Shown: positions 10,961 to 23,192, counted from the first letter of the stretch. The stretch: DNA of 64,000 nucleotides from Doryteuthis pealeii (GCA_023376005.1 CM042148.1:74486344-74550343), one strand, 5' to 3'. Numbers and translations: made by a program. The notes: generated from the letters alone by a model not told the origin.

Positions 10961-11112
10961 AGTGATACTATTTAACTTATGAGGGACGAAGCGGTTTATA
11001 CCTTTCCTAAGGGTATTAGTCAGAAAGTGAACGTAATTTCTTGACTGAAGGTTGAAGCAGGTTAGAACGGTGTCACAGTCCTGGAGATTAACCACTACGC
11101 CCTGGTGACTCC
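10950..11112 (-). mobile_element. SINE-like repeat, family D
   Basis: Shares the order of words with 20030-20215 and 25835-25965: GAACAGCAGTG, a CTTTCCTAAGGGTATTAGTC word, a GTGAACGTAAT word, then a tRNA-like head on the minus strand ending near CCAGGGCGTAGTGGTTAATC. The copy is diverged. Confidence 0.55.
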
Positions 11113-11119
11113 CCCTTCT

Positions 11120-11325
11120 CCTCGACTGGTTGCTATAATAAGGTTAGATAGTACAATTTGCTCAACTATTTACACATAACTGGAGGGAGAATAGTTGGAT
11201 TCATACCTTTCCCAAGAGTATTAACATTATGTGAAATGCTACCTGCCTCGTCCAGGATTTGAACTCTTGTCGCCGTATCCATTTCCTATGACGATAACCA
11301 TTACACACTAGTGCTCCTGGGTATG
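11120..11325 (-). mobile_element. SINE family C, 3'-truncated
   Basis: Reverse complement gives the tRNA-like head (TGTAATGGTTATCGTC, GAGTTCAAATCCTGGACG) and the GGGAAAGGTATGAATCC and CTCCAGTTATGTGTAAATAG body. Later body words are scrambled. Confidence 0.7.
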
Positions 11326-11604
11326 ATATAAAAATTAATTTGGTGGTGAGGCCACTTTCAAGAGTTCTTGGTCTGATGAACGCATTGGCGGGAAACTGGC
11401 ATTCATACCATTAAACAAGTACAAAATGACGTTAATGCAACCGGGCCAATAAACCCTTTCACTCCTACTGGGACAGCGGTGTCCCTATTGAATTTCAAAA
11501 GAAATGAACAGACAATTGAGCCCCATCCCCGTTAAAAAAAACAACCACAAAGAAACCGTATGGACTCGAGCAGAATAAACAGAATTATCTATACTAACTG
11601 GACG

Positions 11605-11815
11605 GCACGGTCGGCTGTGGCGTTAGAATGCACCGACTGCACCTCTGCAGAGGGGTAAGAGTCTTTTTGTCTCTGAGGAGGAGTTCCACAGCTACCATCA
11701 GCTCCCAACTTTACTGCACAGATCCCAGCATTGTGGTGAGTTAACGAGGGCTGGTATCGAACTTAGAAGCTTCTGGTTCCCGAAGTGGATGTTCTACCGA
11801 CTGAGCTAAACCGAT
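11605..11815 (-). mobile_element. RepB end fused to SINE family A
   Basis: 11605-11660 is the reverse complement of the RepB 3' end (GACTGCACCTCTGCAGAGGG). 11662-11815 is a minus-strand SINE A lacking its 3' third, with head TTTAGCTCAGTCGGTAG. 11822-11880 is a further short SINE C head on the plus strand (GGTTTAACGGTTATCATC). Confidence 0.65.
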
Positions 11816-11896
11816 AAATAAAGGAGGTGATTGTGGTTTAACGGTTATCATCAATAGAAATGGACTCGTTCATTACGACAAACCAATAGCACCCTT

Positions 11897-12019
<123 letters not shown>

Positions 12020-12039
12020 TATTGATATAAGTAAGTCAA

Positions 12040-12786
12040 GTCGTCGGATGATCTAAAGTCGATCAGCGAGACAGTGAAGGACTCTATCACCTTTTCACTA
12101 GCGCTAGACCAAGGAGATTGATTTTGCGTCTGTGATGGAACAGTACACCTACTGCCAGCTCCTTACTTTACCGCACAGGTCCCTGTGCTACCCATACTGT
12201 TGCAGATTGACTGTTTGTTTTGCGCGGGAAGTCGAAAAGACAAAGGAAAATTGAACTGAGAAGACAATGTCTAAAGGTAGACAGAGGGTCTGGTGTGACA
12301 AAGGACTCATCTGGACAAACGCGAATTTGAACAAAGAGAAAGGACTTCCGGTCAAGGAACAAAAGAATGTGTGGGCGGTCGTCAGTATTTAAGCAGGTCA
12401 TCAGGTAGCCAAAGGAGACCCCAGAGAGACGGCGAAGAAAGCACAAGGTGTCTGACCGTTGATACGGTCGAGCGCTGCTGCGAGCAGTGAGGCTCGCCCA
12501 CCACCTTCCACCACACCAGCAGTGGTAGTGCCCATGATCCATGCCGTCACCCAACCCACCACGAGGTGAAAGAAATAAACGTTAAAAGTCTTACTACTAC
12601 ATATGTCTACGTGTGAATCCTTATACTCCATTACTAACACATACGACCCAGCAACAGTATATAACATGTACTATTTTGTGGCCTGAGTAGAGCACTATGC
12701 ATCAATACACTGGGTTGGCGAAGGCCGATATTGAACCAGGAACCTTGTGATTCTAGTCGGACACTCTACCGACTGAGCTAAACCGG
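12040..12786 (-). mobile_element. SINE family A split by a solo LTR
   Basis: The SINE body lies at 12040-12197 and its tRNA-like head at about 12705-12786 (TTTAGCTCAGTCGGTAG, GGTTCAATATCGGCC). The two halves join exactly if 12198-12704 and one ATAC are removed. Confidence 0.78.
12198..12704 (+). mobile_element. Solo LTR (507 bp) with 4-bp TSD
   Basis: The inserted sequence begins TGTTGCAG and ends TGCATCA, with 4-bp ATAC duplications at 12194-12197 and 12705-12708. It contains a TATA-like TATTTAAG (12386-12393) and AATAAA (12574-12579), as expected for an LTR promoter and poly(A) signal. A related sequence with the same internal words (GACGGCGAA, AGCACAAGG, AAAGAAATAAACG) is at about 36180-36760. 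No internal retrotransposon region is attached, so it is a recombined solo LTR. The superfamily is not assigned. Confidence 0.72.
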
Positions 12787-13129
12787 AGTTTGCTATATTT
12801 ATAAGTAAATAGTGCTCATTATCATTGATAGAGCATGTATATCTAAGTTAGGGCAGCGAAGACATAAAGCACTTAGTTTGAAAATCGCATCAAGAAGAAA
12901 CTAAGAATTAACAAGCGACATTGACTATGTCTTCGGTACCGAAATGTTCCCCTACTGGTAGAGCTCTCTGAAGGGGAATTTAGCTGACGGTCCACGCCTT
13001 ATGCTTAAAACAATACTCTCCTCTTAAACTGATATGAGCTCTCTCTCTGGTGATCTTGACACATATAACCATGTATGTACTTATCAGTTAAATTCTCATT
13101 CGCTTTTACGTTGACCGGTGGTTAAAACT

Positions 13130-13227
13130 GATGAATAGGCCCGGTTTCGATCCTGACTGGAGGTAGCCTGTGAAGTCTATCCACGCTGTGGAGATGTGAT
13201 GCGTCGAAATACAGTTTCTGTGGATGA

Positions 13228-13230
<3 letters not shown>
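13130..13230 (+). ncRNA. Decayed hammerhead-type element
   Basis: The region 13181-13223 lines up with the hammerhead at 26355-26396: CCACG, then CTGTGGA in place of CTGAGGA, a stem II pair GATGT/GCGTC closed by GAT, GAAA, a damaged stem III and closing TGTGG. The core A6 position is mutated, so catalysis is unlikely. Upstream (about 13140-13165) is a B-box-like GGTTTCGATCCTG. A (TA)n tract follows immediately. Confidence 0.5.
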
Positions 13231-13262
<32 letters not shown>

Positions 13263-13504
13263 AGAAAGGTAGTCAAACACGAGATGTTATGGAAACTGGA
13301 TGTTTATTGTAGACGATGCAACCTTTCAGTCTCTTATTAGACCATCTTCAGGACCTGGATACAGTACTCGCTTCAATGATGGGCATTCTCTAATAAGAGA
13401 CCGAAACGTCGCATCGTCGACAATAAACATCCAGTTTCCATAACATCCCGTGTTTGTCTACCTTTCACCACATACTGTCGGATTAACCTCCTCACATTTC
13501 TCCC

Positions 13505-13568
<64 letters not shown>
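13231..13568. mobile_element. (TA)n-flanked inverted pair of Penelope-like 3' ends
   Basis: Inverted arms at about 13257-13351 and 13384-13504 share AACTGGATGTTTATTGT on one strand and ACAATAAACATCCAGTTTCC on the other. The plus-strand arm ends with CATACTGTCGGATTAACCTC before (TA)n, closely matching the end of the Penelope-like element at 49.4 kb (CATACTGTCGGATTTTACTC). The 3' ends point outward, each abutting (TA)n. No reverse transcriptase is left. Confidence 0.65.
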
Positions 13569-13570
<2 letters not shown>

Positions 13571-13609
13571 ACTAATACCTACGTACGAGTAGAATGTGAC
13601 ATATGGTCA

Positions 13610-13720
13610 ATTTCTTAAGCGGAGTTTAAAAGGTGTGAATAAAAATCCTGGGTGAGGCAGTTTGCATTTCACGTGGCGCTAATACCAATGATCCTCCTCC
13701 AGCTGTGGTTAAATACTTAA
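13610..13720 (+). mobile_element. Rearranged SINE family C fragments
   Basis: GGTCAATTTCTTAAGCGGAG (minus-strand SINE C end) is joined to plus-strand body words (TTTGCATTTCACGTGGCGC, CTCCAGCTGTGGTTAAATA), so it is a chimaera. 13720-14700 is AT-rich and holds no recognised feature. Confidence 0.5.
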
Positions 13721-14707
13721 TATCATGTTTCGGATTTATGATTGTATATTATTTAATATAATTTTAGAGGCAAGAGTTTTCAATTTACATGTATAAAATT
13801 CATGGTGGTGACAAAATTTCAAATCGTTTAATTAAGTTGCAGATGTGACCGTTGAATCACAATCATGTGCTTCTTAAGGAATATAAAAAGAAGATGTGGC
13901 TCTTTGGAAAACTGTACAAAGGAAAACCTAATTAATTCCGATGGGAAGATTCATTTCTCATTGCTTTCATCGATGCTGATGAGATAAATGGACACTCGTT
14001 ATTTCAAGAACAACTTCCAGCTAAAAACACATGTAATTTGTAATAAGTACCCACGAAAAATAAACAGAATCTTAATATAATGGAGACTCATTGTCTGTCT
14101 GTCTGTAACCGAAAACACCTCACTGCTTACGTCAGGAATTAATCTTCTATTAATAATGGAGATTCGCTTTCGGTTTTTGTCTGTAACAAAAATTACGTCA
14201 CTGCTTACGTCACATTACCCAAAATCGTCATAACATAGAATAAATACACTCAAAATTTGAACATGTAACATTAGACAGTCCTCATTGTTTTTTAAAACAA
14301 GTTTTAATAAATACATGACTGGTATTATATATCTATATATAGTTTGTTTTATTTTAATACATATTTAAAGTTTACATTTCAAATTGTTTTATTTTTTAAT
14401 CCTCTAATGATTGATGGTTTTACTTACTTAGGGTACAAACTCGCTGACATTGAATTTTTTACTCCCACCCCTCAGGCAATATGTTTCAAAAATGTATTTT
14501 TACATCGCCCGGAGGTGTTTTTTATTTTGTACTAGTAAATTAAACATTCATTGATAAACTTAAGCCAAAATCATTAATACATAGAACAAATCATATTTAT
14601 TAACGAGGTCTCCATGAAAATCTGAGTTAGATTTCCTCAAAACAGCCCATGTTAATAGTGCATTTAAAATCCTGGTTTAAACAAAACCGGGTTTAATAAA
14701 TAATTAT

Positions 14708-15240
14708 TTGGTATTATTGATCTCTAAGATCCACTCTGTTTGGGATTTCTTTTCCCTCCTTCTGCGCCAGGCTTTTGGTAAATCAACAGAAGGAGTCTAC
14801 CTTCACACAAGGACAGATGGAAATCTGTTGAATCTCAGCCGTCTAAAAGCAAAAACAAAGGTCAAGCAATTTGTCATTCGGGACATGCTATTTGCTGATG
14901 ATGCAGCAGTGGTAGCACACTCTCAGGAGCACCTGCAAACACTCATGGACCAGTTCACGCAAGCCTGCCAGGACTTCAGCCTGACCATTAGTATAAAGAA
15001 AACCAAGACTATGGGTTAGGGAACTGGAAATCCTCCCTCCATCACCATCAACAGCTACACCCTGGAAGCCGTAAACACCTTCGCTGCCTTAGACGTGTAC
15101 TGGGCATCACCTGGAGAGACAGGATCACTAACACAGCAGTCCTAGAGATAGCTCAACTCCCCAGCCTGTACTCTCTACTGAGACAACGTCGTCTCCGATG
15201 GTTGGGTCATGTACGTCGGATTGTTTTATTCTCCAATGTA
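14708..15240 (+). pseudogene. RTE-like LINE reverse transcriptase remnant
   Basis: The 103-codon frame 14708-15019 encodes the palm part of a non-LTR reverse transcriptase: FGKSTEGVYLHTRTDG, then KAKTKVKQFVIRDMLFADD with the catalytic FADD at residues 62-65, then SLTISIKKTKTMG. The frame stops at 15017-15019. Family-typical peptide continues in other frames: TGNPPSITINSYTLEAVNTF, then, after a deletion, a GITWRDRITNTAVLEIAQLP and LLRQRRLRWLGHVRR region at about 15100-15220. The N-terminal endonuclease and fingers are absent. The element is dead. Confidence 0.85.
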
Positions 15241-15539
15241 TTAAAATCAATTCTATTAATGTTTTTATATAGAAACCAATTAAAATATAATCAAAATAAA
15301 TGTAATATTTTATTTGCCTTCTTATTTAATTTCCTTTGTCTTTCTAATTTAATATATTTCATTACATTAAAACTGAAATACTTACGCCCGGAAGGCACAT
15401 ATTCTTGCTAGTCTAAAAAAATGTACGTATTTTTTAAGAATCTTTTTCTTTCTAAATTGTGTATTGACTTGCGGGGCACCCCACAAATGTATTTCAATTA
15501 TTATTTCCATATCCACTTCATATTATACGCATGTATTTC

Positions 15540-15747
15540 ACACAAACCATACAAGTAACACGAACAAGACATACTGGGCAGTGTTGGAGAAGTAAGGACG
15601 AACTCATAAGTGATATTCTTCTATAAACACCTACACATGGATACATCAGTGTAGGCCAATCACCAAAAACTCACATTGATTAGCTCCGTACGGATATTTG
15701 ATGCCAACGAAAGACTTGCCAGGAGCGATGACCTATAGGGGTGGGAA

Positions 15748-15817
<70 letters not shown>

Positions 15818-15850
15818 ATCCAATACGACTAGATGATGATGATGATGATT
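15540..15850 (+). mobile_element. RTE-like LINE 3' fragment
   Basis: ACAAGACATACTGGGCAG and GACGAACTCATAAGTGATAT match the C-terminal coding region seen better at 43095-43553 and 58876-59317. The copy is interrupted by a (GATA)(GA) tract and ends in a (GAT)n tail at 15831-15849, as expected for an RTE-type 3' end. Several stops are present. Confidence 0.7.
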
Positions 15851-15938
15851 TAAGAGAAACAGGTGTTGATGATTATTGTGACATTCACTATTTTAATCAT
15901 GTCGTTAAATATGAGAGAGAGAGAGAGAGAGAGAAAGA

Positions 15939-15970
<32 letters not shown>

Positions 15971-16195
15971 AGGAGAGAGAGAGAGAGAGGAAGGGAGGGG
16001 CGAAATTCGGATAAGGAAATAGAGGGAGATAGGAGAGAGAAAGAGGTAAGAAAAATGTAGAAAGGGGAGAGAGAGGTGGAGATAGATATGGAAAGATAGA
16101 TAGACATAGAGAGAAGAGAAGAGAAGAGAAGAGAAGAGAAGAGAGAGAGAGAGAGAGATTAAAAAGAATAGAGAAAGAGAGAGGGGATATATATA
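15751..16195. repeat. GA-rich microsatellite cluster
   Basis: Separate GATA, GA and GAAGA tracts at about 15751-15812, 15912-16000 and 16090-16160, with purine-rich DNA between them. The long frames on both strands are low complexity only. Confidence 0.9.
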
Positions 16196-16604
<409 letters not shown>

Positions 16605-17116
16605 AGAATGAGAGGGTAATATGCAAGAGAAGACTTCAACTTTTTTTTCTAATAACATGAAAATATTTTTCTCTCGTCTCTCGCCACTCACAACCAACAG
16701 GTACACCATTGATGGAAAGGGGGTTCTTACCCCTCTGCAGAGGTGCAGTCGGTTCATTCTACTGCCCCAGCCGAACGGGCTCATTTTTATGGACTAACGA
16801 GTTGGGTGCCGATATTTTCATTCGTCCCAAGGTCATCTTCCAGGATTTTCTCATTATTCATTACCCCACTTCCTCTCTGTATTTCATTATTTCTTGTTCT
16901 TTTTCTCTTTTTTTCCCACTTCTTCTCTTTCATGTTCGTATTGTTTTGAGAAGAGCCCTTTGAACGCATCGCGTGTATCTTTTGATAACACCCTACTTGA
17001 AAACTCGTACGATGATGTCCGTAAGTGGCACGTGACCTTCAATTCATATCTACATTAGCCATGAAAACTGCTGGTCACAAGTAAAATCGTTATAACTTTC
17101 AGAAAGGAACTGATTT

Positions 17117-17121
<5 letters not shown>

Positions 17122-17164
<43 letters not shown>

Positions 17165-17400
17165 TTGTCGGGGAAGCCTAAAGTCGATATTAGCCAAACA
17201 GCGAGGGAGTCTATCCCCTTTTCACTAGCGCTAGACCAAGGAGATTTTTTTAGCATCTGAGGTGGAGCGCCACACCTACCATCAGCTCATCACTTTAACG
17301 CACAGATACATGTGCTACTCATACACTGAGTTGTCGAGGGCTGGTATCGAACCAGGAACCTTGAGGTGCCCAGCCGAACACTCTACCAACCCAGCAGTAT
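17122..17400 (-). mobile_element. (TA)n tract followed by SINE family A
   Basis: (TA)n at 17122-17162 abuts the SINE 3' end. The minus-strand SINE body (GAAAAGGGGATAGACTCC, GGAGCGCCACACCTACC on the plus strand) runs to a diverged tRNA-like head at about 17330-17395. Confidence 0.75.
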
Positions 17401-17474
17401 TATTATTTGTTACTTGATTAGTAATTATATGCAAACAAACGACTTTTTGAAATAAAAATAATTGTTTGAAACTA

Positions 17475-17517
17475 TTAGAATTAGAAATGAATACTTGAAA
17501 CTATACAACTGTGTGCA

Positions 17518-17563
<46 letters not shown>

Positions 17564-17595
17564 GAATACTTGAAACTATACAATTGTGTGCAATT

Positions 17596-17654
<59 letters not shown>

Positions 17655-17851
17655 AGTAAACAAACAGACGATGTTTGTGATATGGCTATTTTCAGCCGAC
17701 AATATTTGGGAGAATATGTGCTTAATTGAAGTCGAACCTAATTTTGAAAGTTAAATAATTAATAATTAATTAGGTAATCCCGCCTAATTAATTAATTATT
17801 AATTAATTAACTTTAAAAATTAGGTTCGACTTCAATTAAGCACATATTGTC

Positions 17852-17905
<54 letters not shown>

Positions 17906-17931
17906 AATACTTGAAACTATACAACTGTGTG

Positions 17932-17979
<48 letters not shown>

Positions 17980-18055
17980 ATAATTTGCACACAGTTGTAT
18001 AGTTTCAAGTATTCATTTCTAATTCTAATAGTTTCATACAATTATTCTTATTCTA
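17475..18055. repeat. Cluster of 40-bp repeats, (TA)n tracts and an inverted repeat
   Basis: ATACTTGAAACTATACAACT followed by GTGTGCAAT and (TA)n occurs at about 17492, 17567 and 17907 in direct orientation and again at about 17985-18025 in reverse. An inverted repeat (arms about 17712-17778 and 17790-17853, sharing TGCTTAATTGAAGTCGAACC) lies in the middle. (TA)n tracts are at 17521, 17600, 17855 and 17937. I read this as repeated insertion of short 3' ends into (TA)n. Confidence 0.75.
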
Positions 18056-18106
18056 AAAAGTTGTTTTTTTGCATATAATTACTGATCAAGTAACAAATAA
18101 AAATAC

Positions 18107-18655
18107 TAGCTGGTTGGTTGGTTGGTTGGTTGGATTTTGTGATATGCCAACCTTTGGGTTATTTCAAGTCGAAGACATTTTTGTTTTATTTATTCTAGCT
18201 GGGAATCCATTTTTAACAAATTTAAACACATTGTTTAGAACGTATTTTTTCATATAACCCATAGATGGGAGCCTAACAAGTACTACCACTCTTGTTCAGA
18301 GTGAACCTGGGAGTTATGGCAATGAAGGGTACTCTACACTCCCCAAAACTCAAAAATAAACGCAATTTAACGTCATACCTAAAACTCTCGGCCAACGGCT
18401 TCTAGCACATACATGATAAAAAAGGGTTGGAGGTTTGCAATAAGGGTACTAGATTCGGTACAATCATATAGGTGCTAGGGCTTGACGAGAATAGCTGATT
18501 GATCAGAGGGTCGCTTGTCATAGACTGCTCAGTCTCCAGTAATCCGTCTTTAAGTATCACGGGTCGCCACCCACGCCCAACAGGTGGCCCCATTGGAGGA
18601 TTTTACCCCTCTTCAGAAGTGCAGTCGGTGTATTATACAACTCCAGCCGACAGAG
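18107..18655 (+). repeat. RepB interspersed repeat, near full length
   Basis: Starts with tandem GGTT, then ATATGCCAACCTTTGGGTTA, CTACCACTCTTGTTCAGAG, CATATAGGTGCTAGGGCTTG and GAAGTGCAGTCGGTGTATTA. A further RepB fragment lies at about 18790-18885 (CATTCCAGAGTGGACCTGG). 18930-19460 is AT-rich and unassigned. Confidence 0.78.
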
Positions 18656-19462
18656 CAGATAATCCTAAGTAAAAAAAATATTATAGCTCCAAGTAACGAT
18701 TCTTAATTCAAATAATTTAGTCATGTGGCATCAAGCTTCTCTTTTTAAAAATCAAAAACGAATAATTTTTAAACAGGCTTATTTGAGTCAAAGATGGGAC
18801 GTTAACAGGCGCTATCATTCCAGAGTGGACCTGGAAGTAATGGCAATAAAGGAGTGTTCCACAGTCCTCAGATATACAGACCTAGAGCCTTATCCTCTGA
18901 TGCAGTTCGTCATCAGATGCATAGGATAGAGAGAATATATTTCAAGTAACGCCGATAGGGCGGTTAAAAAAATAATATTTTCATCATATTCACTTGAATG
19001 ATCTATCCACTTTTCAACATTTATTTTCATTTTTATTGACACCACAATAATTCATTTCACTACTCTATTTAGTGACGCTATATTTCTTAATGACGTCAAT
19101 ATTTTTTTTTTCTTAATGACATCCCAAAGTATTTTGAGTAACGTCAATAATTTTTCTTTTTTTTTCATGTTGTCAATATATTTCTATTGACGTCACAATA
19201 GTTTTTTGTGACGTCACAATATTTTTCATTTTTTATTGGCAATATTCTTCATACAGCTTATCTTATGTCGCTATTGGTCTAAACTGCATACACCATAGAT
19301 CCTTTTAGTTAGGAGGCTGAATGATCATCAACCCCAGTTTTTTCTTATAGGACATATCCAGGACCCCAATCCCAAGTTTTTTTTATAAAACCACCCGAGT
19401 CACCCTAATATTTTCCCTGGAAAGTCAATTTTTCTAGTAACCCCCTGGCCTACAGAATCCCA

Positions 19463-19985
19463 ATTTTACCGACCACCCACTAAGTACACGCACTCCCATA
19501 TTAGAGGCACTGACCGGCTTGCTTTCAAACAACAAAGTGCGGAAGACAGTCGGCGGGCCTACACAATAGCTGAGGGAAAGGGGGAAACCAAAATGACCCA
19601 CAATTTTTGTTTTGTTTACATGTGTTTTTCAGTTTCTTGGGTTTTTATTTTCAATTTTTTCCCACCCCCTCCATCGCCAATCGTCATTATTGGGAAATTT
19701 TTAAGTAGGATACACGCATGGAGCGAATGAGGTATTTTGGTGAAAGGGAGCTGCGCAAGGAGAGAATGCAAGAATTTTATTTTTATTTTTGAATGAATCG
19801 GTCGGCGAGTGAGCCTAGCTAGATAGATCCGTGTAGTGATATGACCAGTTTTATCACCCCTCCCCCCAAACCAAATTTCCGGCTACATGCCGAGTTGTGT
19901 GCACATACGTTGTATCTCATTTCCAAATAAAGAAAAAGTTTATTTGGAGTGAGTGCACGTATGTGCTCACTTCAAATAATCAGTT
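19463..19985 (+). repeat. 0.52-kb sequence, left copy of an inverted pair
   Basis: Matches the reverse complement of 21962-22485 over its whole length, with scattered differences: TTTTACCGAC, GACCGGCTTGCTTTCAAAC, GCTGCGCAAGGAGAGAATGC, GAATGAATCGGTCGGCGA, CCGGCTACATGCCGAGTTGT, GGAGTGAGTGCACG. There is no open frame and the family is unknown. Confidence 0.85.
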
Positions 19986-19989
19986 CATG

Positions 19990-20215
19990 GTTTGGCTTCT
20001 TGGTAGGTTATCTAAGGCCAAAGCCATCCTTGTAGAAGAACAGTAGTGGTACTATTTAAGCAATAGTTGGGGCGAGACGAGAAGGCTCACATCTTTCCCA
20101 AGGGCATTCGTCTGAAAGCGAACGTCATAGCGTTAGTTGAGCTCGAACTCCGTTACTACGTTATCATAATAGATCAAGTTAACCAATACACCTCGATTAC
20201 TCCAGCTGATCCTGT
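19990..20215 (-). mobile_element. RepB start and SINE-like family D
   Basis: 19990-20040 carries RepB-like words (GGTTTGGCTTCTTGGTAGG). 20041-20215 has family D order (CAGTAGTGGTACTATTTAAG, CTTTCCCAAGGGCATTCGTC, GCGAACGTCATAGCG, GAGCTCGAACTCCG). 20220-21960 is otherwise unassigned. TATAAAAG at about 21217-21224 could be a promoter of an unrecognised element, but I cannot support that further. Confidence 0.55.
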
Positions 20216-21961
20216 TGAGCTTCAATTTCAACAACAGAAGAAAAATGTGGATCTTTCAATTTCTCGAGATTGTCAAATTGGAGTGGTGTTGATTCAAAAT
20301 TTGAATTTCAAACTTTTCGCCGTTTTTACGCTGTTTGTTGATTTCAATGCGGATTTGCATTGTCCTAATGAAAAGCATTTATCCTTTCCACGTCTCATTC
20401 TGCAGGTGCGTTGTCTGTAAATGCAATTTAATGAGCTTGTTAATTTTGAATTTTCATACAATATTCTAGTGACCAAAAGTCTATCAATATTCGTTTCTTT
20501 ATGCACAACTCAGACATAGCACTCATGACTAATAAAAGTCCTAGTACTCATGACTAATAAAAGTCAGACACATACAATAGGGTAGGTCAATTTTGAAACT
20601 GTATCGTCTCCCATGTGGTGAAAGTTGCAAATTAACATAAAAAATTAACACATAAAATATCTTTTTTCAAAACTTTACTTTTGTTTAAGGAAATAGATTT
20701 CAATCTTTTAAAATGTTACAGCTTAATTAATGAGGTAATTTAAAAAAAGATTATATCACATTTTTTAAGGGGACCCCTTTTTCGGCATACATGACCAGTA
20801 CCTAAATGTGGACCCCCTCCCTGGTTCATGTTCAGGACCAATACAACAATTCAGCTAACCATATAATTTAGACGATCAAATGTTTCTTGAGCAGCACATT
20901 TTTATGTGCAGTTTGATTGCATCTAAGAAGCCTATTCCTGTCTTTTTTTTTTTTTTTTGTAAAAAATTATTAAGGGAATGGTGATCCTCTTTCACCGGAC
21001 ACCAGCAGCAGCATGTGGGGATTTAAATAAAATAAAATAAAATAAAAATTAAATAAATAAATAAAAAGTTCTGAGCGTCTGGACTCCGGCGTCCAGAGTT
21101 AACGGTCTGATCATAAAAGTCTCCATCTATACTTCGAAAGAGTTGTGTCTTTTTATTTCTCTTCATCTCATCATTTCATATTCCCTATAAGCCCTTAGAG
21201 TCACATGATGCCCACTATAAAAGAGGGGTCTTCGAAGAATTCGGGCTGTTTTTGCCTCTAGCATTGGCTAGCTACACTTGTTCCGTATCTCTAAAAGCCC
21301 CCAGACGGCGACGAATCGGAACCCTCACCTCGTTAGAAGCTGGAGCGACAAACGCACATCTAAAACCCATTCTGCATGGCTTAACAGGTTACGAGGAAGA
21401 GAACTCGAGGATGTCAGCTAAGTTCCGCAGGCTTTTTTAATCTGCAACCAGCCCTTTAATTACATTCAATTCTTCTTAAACTATCTTTTACCAACCAAAC
21501 ACATTGAACTCTTTGTATTCTCTTTGAACTCTATGAACATTCTTTAAAACTTGTATGGTTGTTTCATTTTATGTATATTGTTACCCCTGTTTGATATTTG
21601 TTTTTATGTTTTACATGTAAAGTAAACATTTTGTTCTATAAAAAGTCGTTTGTCTCCTTTCTTCAAAAGTAGCACCCATCTCCTCACTGCGTTCGAAGTA
21701 CGGTTTATTCTCTTACAAAACGTAGGGTTTAAACAGTGCTTTTCCGGGGACAAAAATCCCCGCATTCTGTTTATTTTTAGTATTCGTGTCGACAGACGAA
21801 ATTCTCTGTAAGTGAAGAGATAAACTGGCCGTATAATCAGCTTTTATAGACAGCAACGACACAATCTAAAGAGAGAAGCATGTAAAGGGTTTTTTAAAAG
21901 GTGGGGTTGTTCACCCTCAACACCAGAACGTGTAGATCTTCTGACAGGTTAAATGAGCTCT

Positions 21962-22485
21962 GAAATGAGTATTTGAAGTGAGCACACTCGTGCACTCACT
22001 CCAAACAAACTTTTTATTTATTTAGAAGTGAGATACATCGAGTGTGCACACAACTCGGCATGTAGCCGGAAGTTTGGTTTTGGGGGGAGGGTTATAAAAC
22101 TGGTCATGCAACTACACTGATCTATTTAGCTAGGTTCAATCGCCGACCGATTCATTCAAAAATAAAATAAAATTCTTGCATTCTCTCCTTGCGCAGCTCT
22201 CTTCCACCAAAATACCTCATTCGCTCTATGCATCTAACCTACTTAAAAAATTTTTCCCCATATTCGTTTTGATGATTTGGAGATGGAGGGGGTGGGAAAA
22301 ATAAAAACAGAAAGACCCAAGAAACTGAAAATACATGTAAACAAAATTTGTGGGTCATTTTGGTTACCCCCTTTCCCTTAGCTAGTATATCAGCCTGCCG
22401 ACTGTCTTCCGTACTTTGTTTGAAAGCAAGCCGGTCAGTGCTCTAATAAGGGAGTGGGTGTCCTTAGTGGGTTGTCGGTAAAAAA
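21962..22485 (-). repeat. 0.52-kb sequence, right copy of an inverted pair
   Basis: Inverted relative to 19463-19985. It is bracketed by a 17-bp direct repeat, AAATGAGCTCTGAAATG, at about 21953-21969 and 22484-22500. That looks like a target duplication of a retroposed sequence; no matching duplication is evident around the left copy. Confidence 0.82.
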
Positions 22486-22499
22486 TGAGCTCTGAAATG

Positions 22500-23143
22500 G
22501 CATTTGGACATTTTCCCCCCCGTGGAAATAGCCAAGCCGATAATTGCACGTTAAGCCTCGTTCTGAATAAACACTAAATTGCAACTGATCGGCATATATT
22601 GCTCTTCTTATAACTCACCTGCAATACGATACAAAAATGAATTGTTTAACATTCGTAATTGTTTTATTTATTTATTTTCTTGCGTTTTTTTTTTTTTTGT
22701 CTTTATTGCTTTATTTTACTATAGCGATTACGCTTTTAAGCCGAGATTTCAAGACAAGTCTTTTATCATCTATATATTGATACTCGTATTCATTAAAAGT
22801 ACGTTCGTTATCATCTTGCAACACCCTCTGTACAAAGATAAGACCGTCCAAATCGTCCAAGATGAAATGCAATATTCTAAATCCTGATTATATGGTGTTA
22901 CTTATCCGACGGATTCTTATTTCTTATGAGTGTCGTCACCTCACCTAGATAATGGGCCATTCTGTTTTTATTGTAAAGAAAGAAAGGGAAAAAGGGACAT
23001 ACTGCAAGGGAAAAATATAATAAGAAAGCTAGAAAGAAAGAAAGAACGCGAGTAGGGGAAAAATAGATAGAGGAAGTAAACGTGTGGAAATGATAAAACT
23101 AATTTGTTTCAATCGAACAAAATGAAAAGAAGGAAGGAAAGAA

Positions 23144-23192
<49 letters not shown>

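Noticed and set aside
21252..21440. 62-codon frame downstream of TATAAAAG
   Set aside because: A TATA-like word and a short frame alone do not support a gene; no splice or domain evidence.
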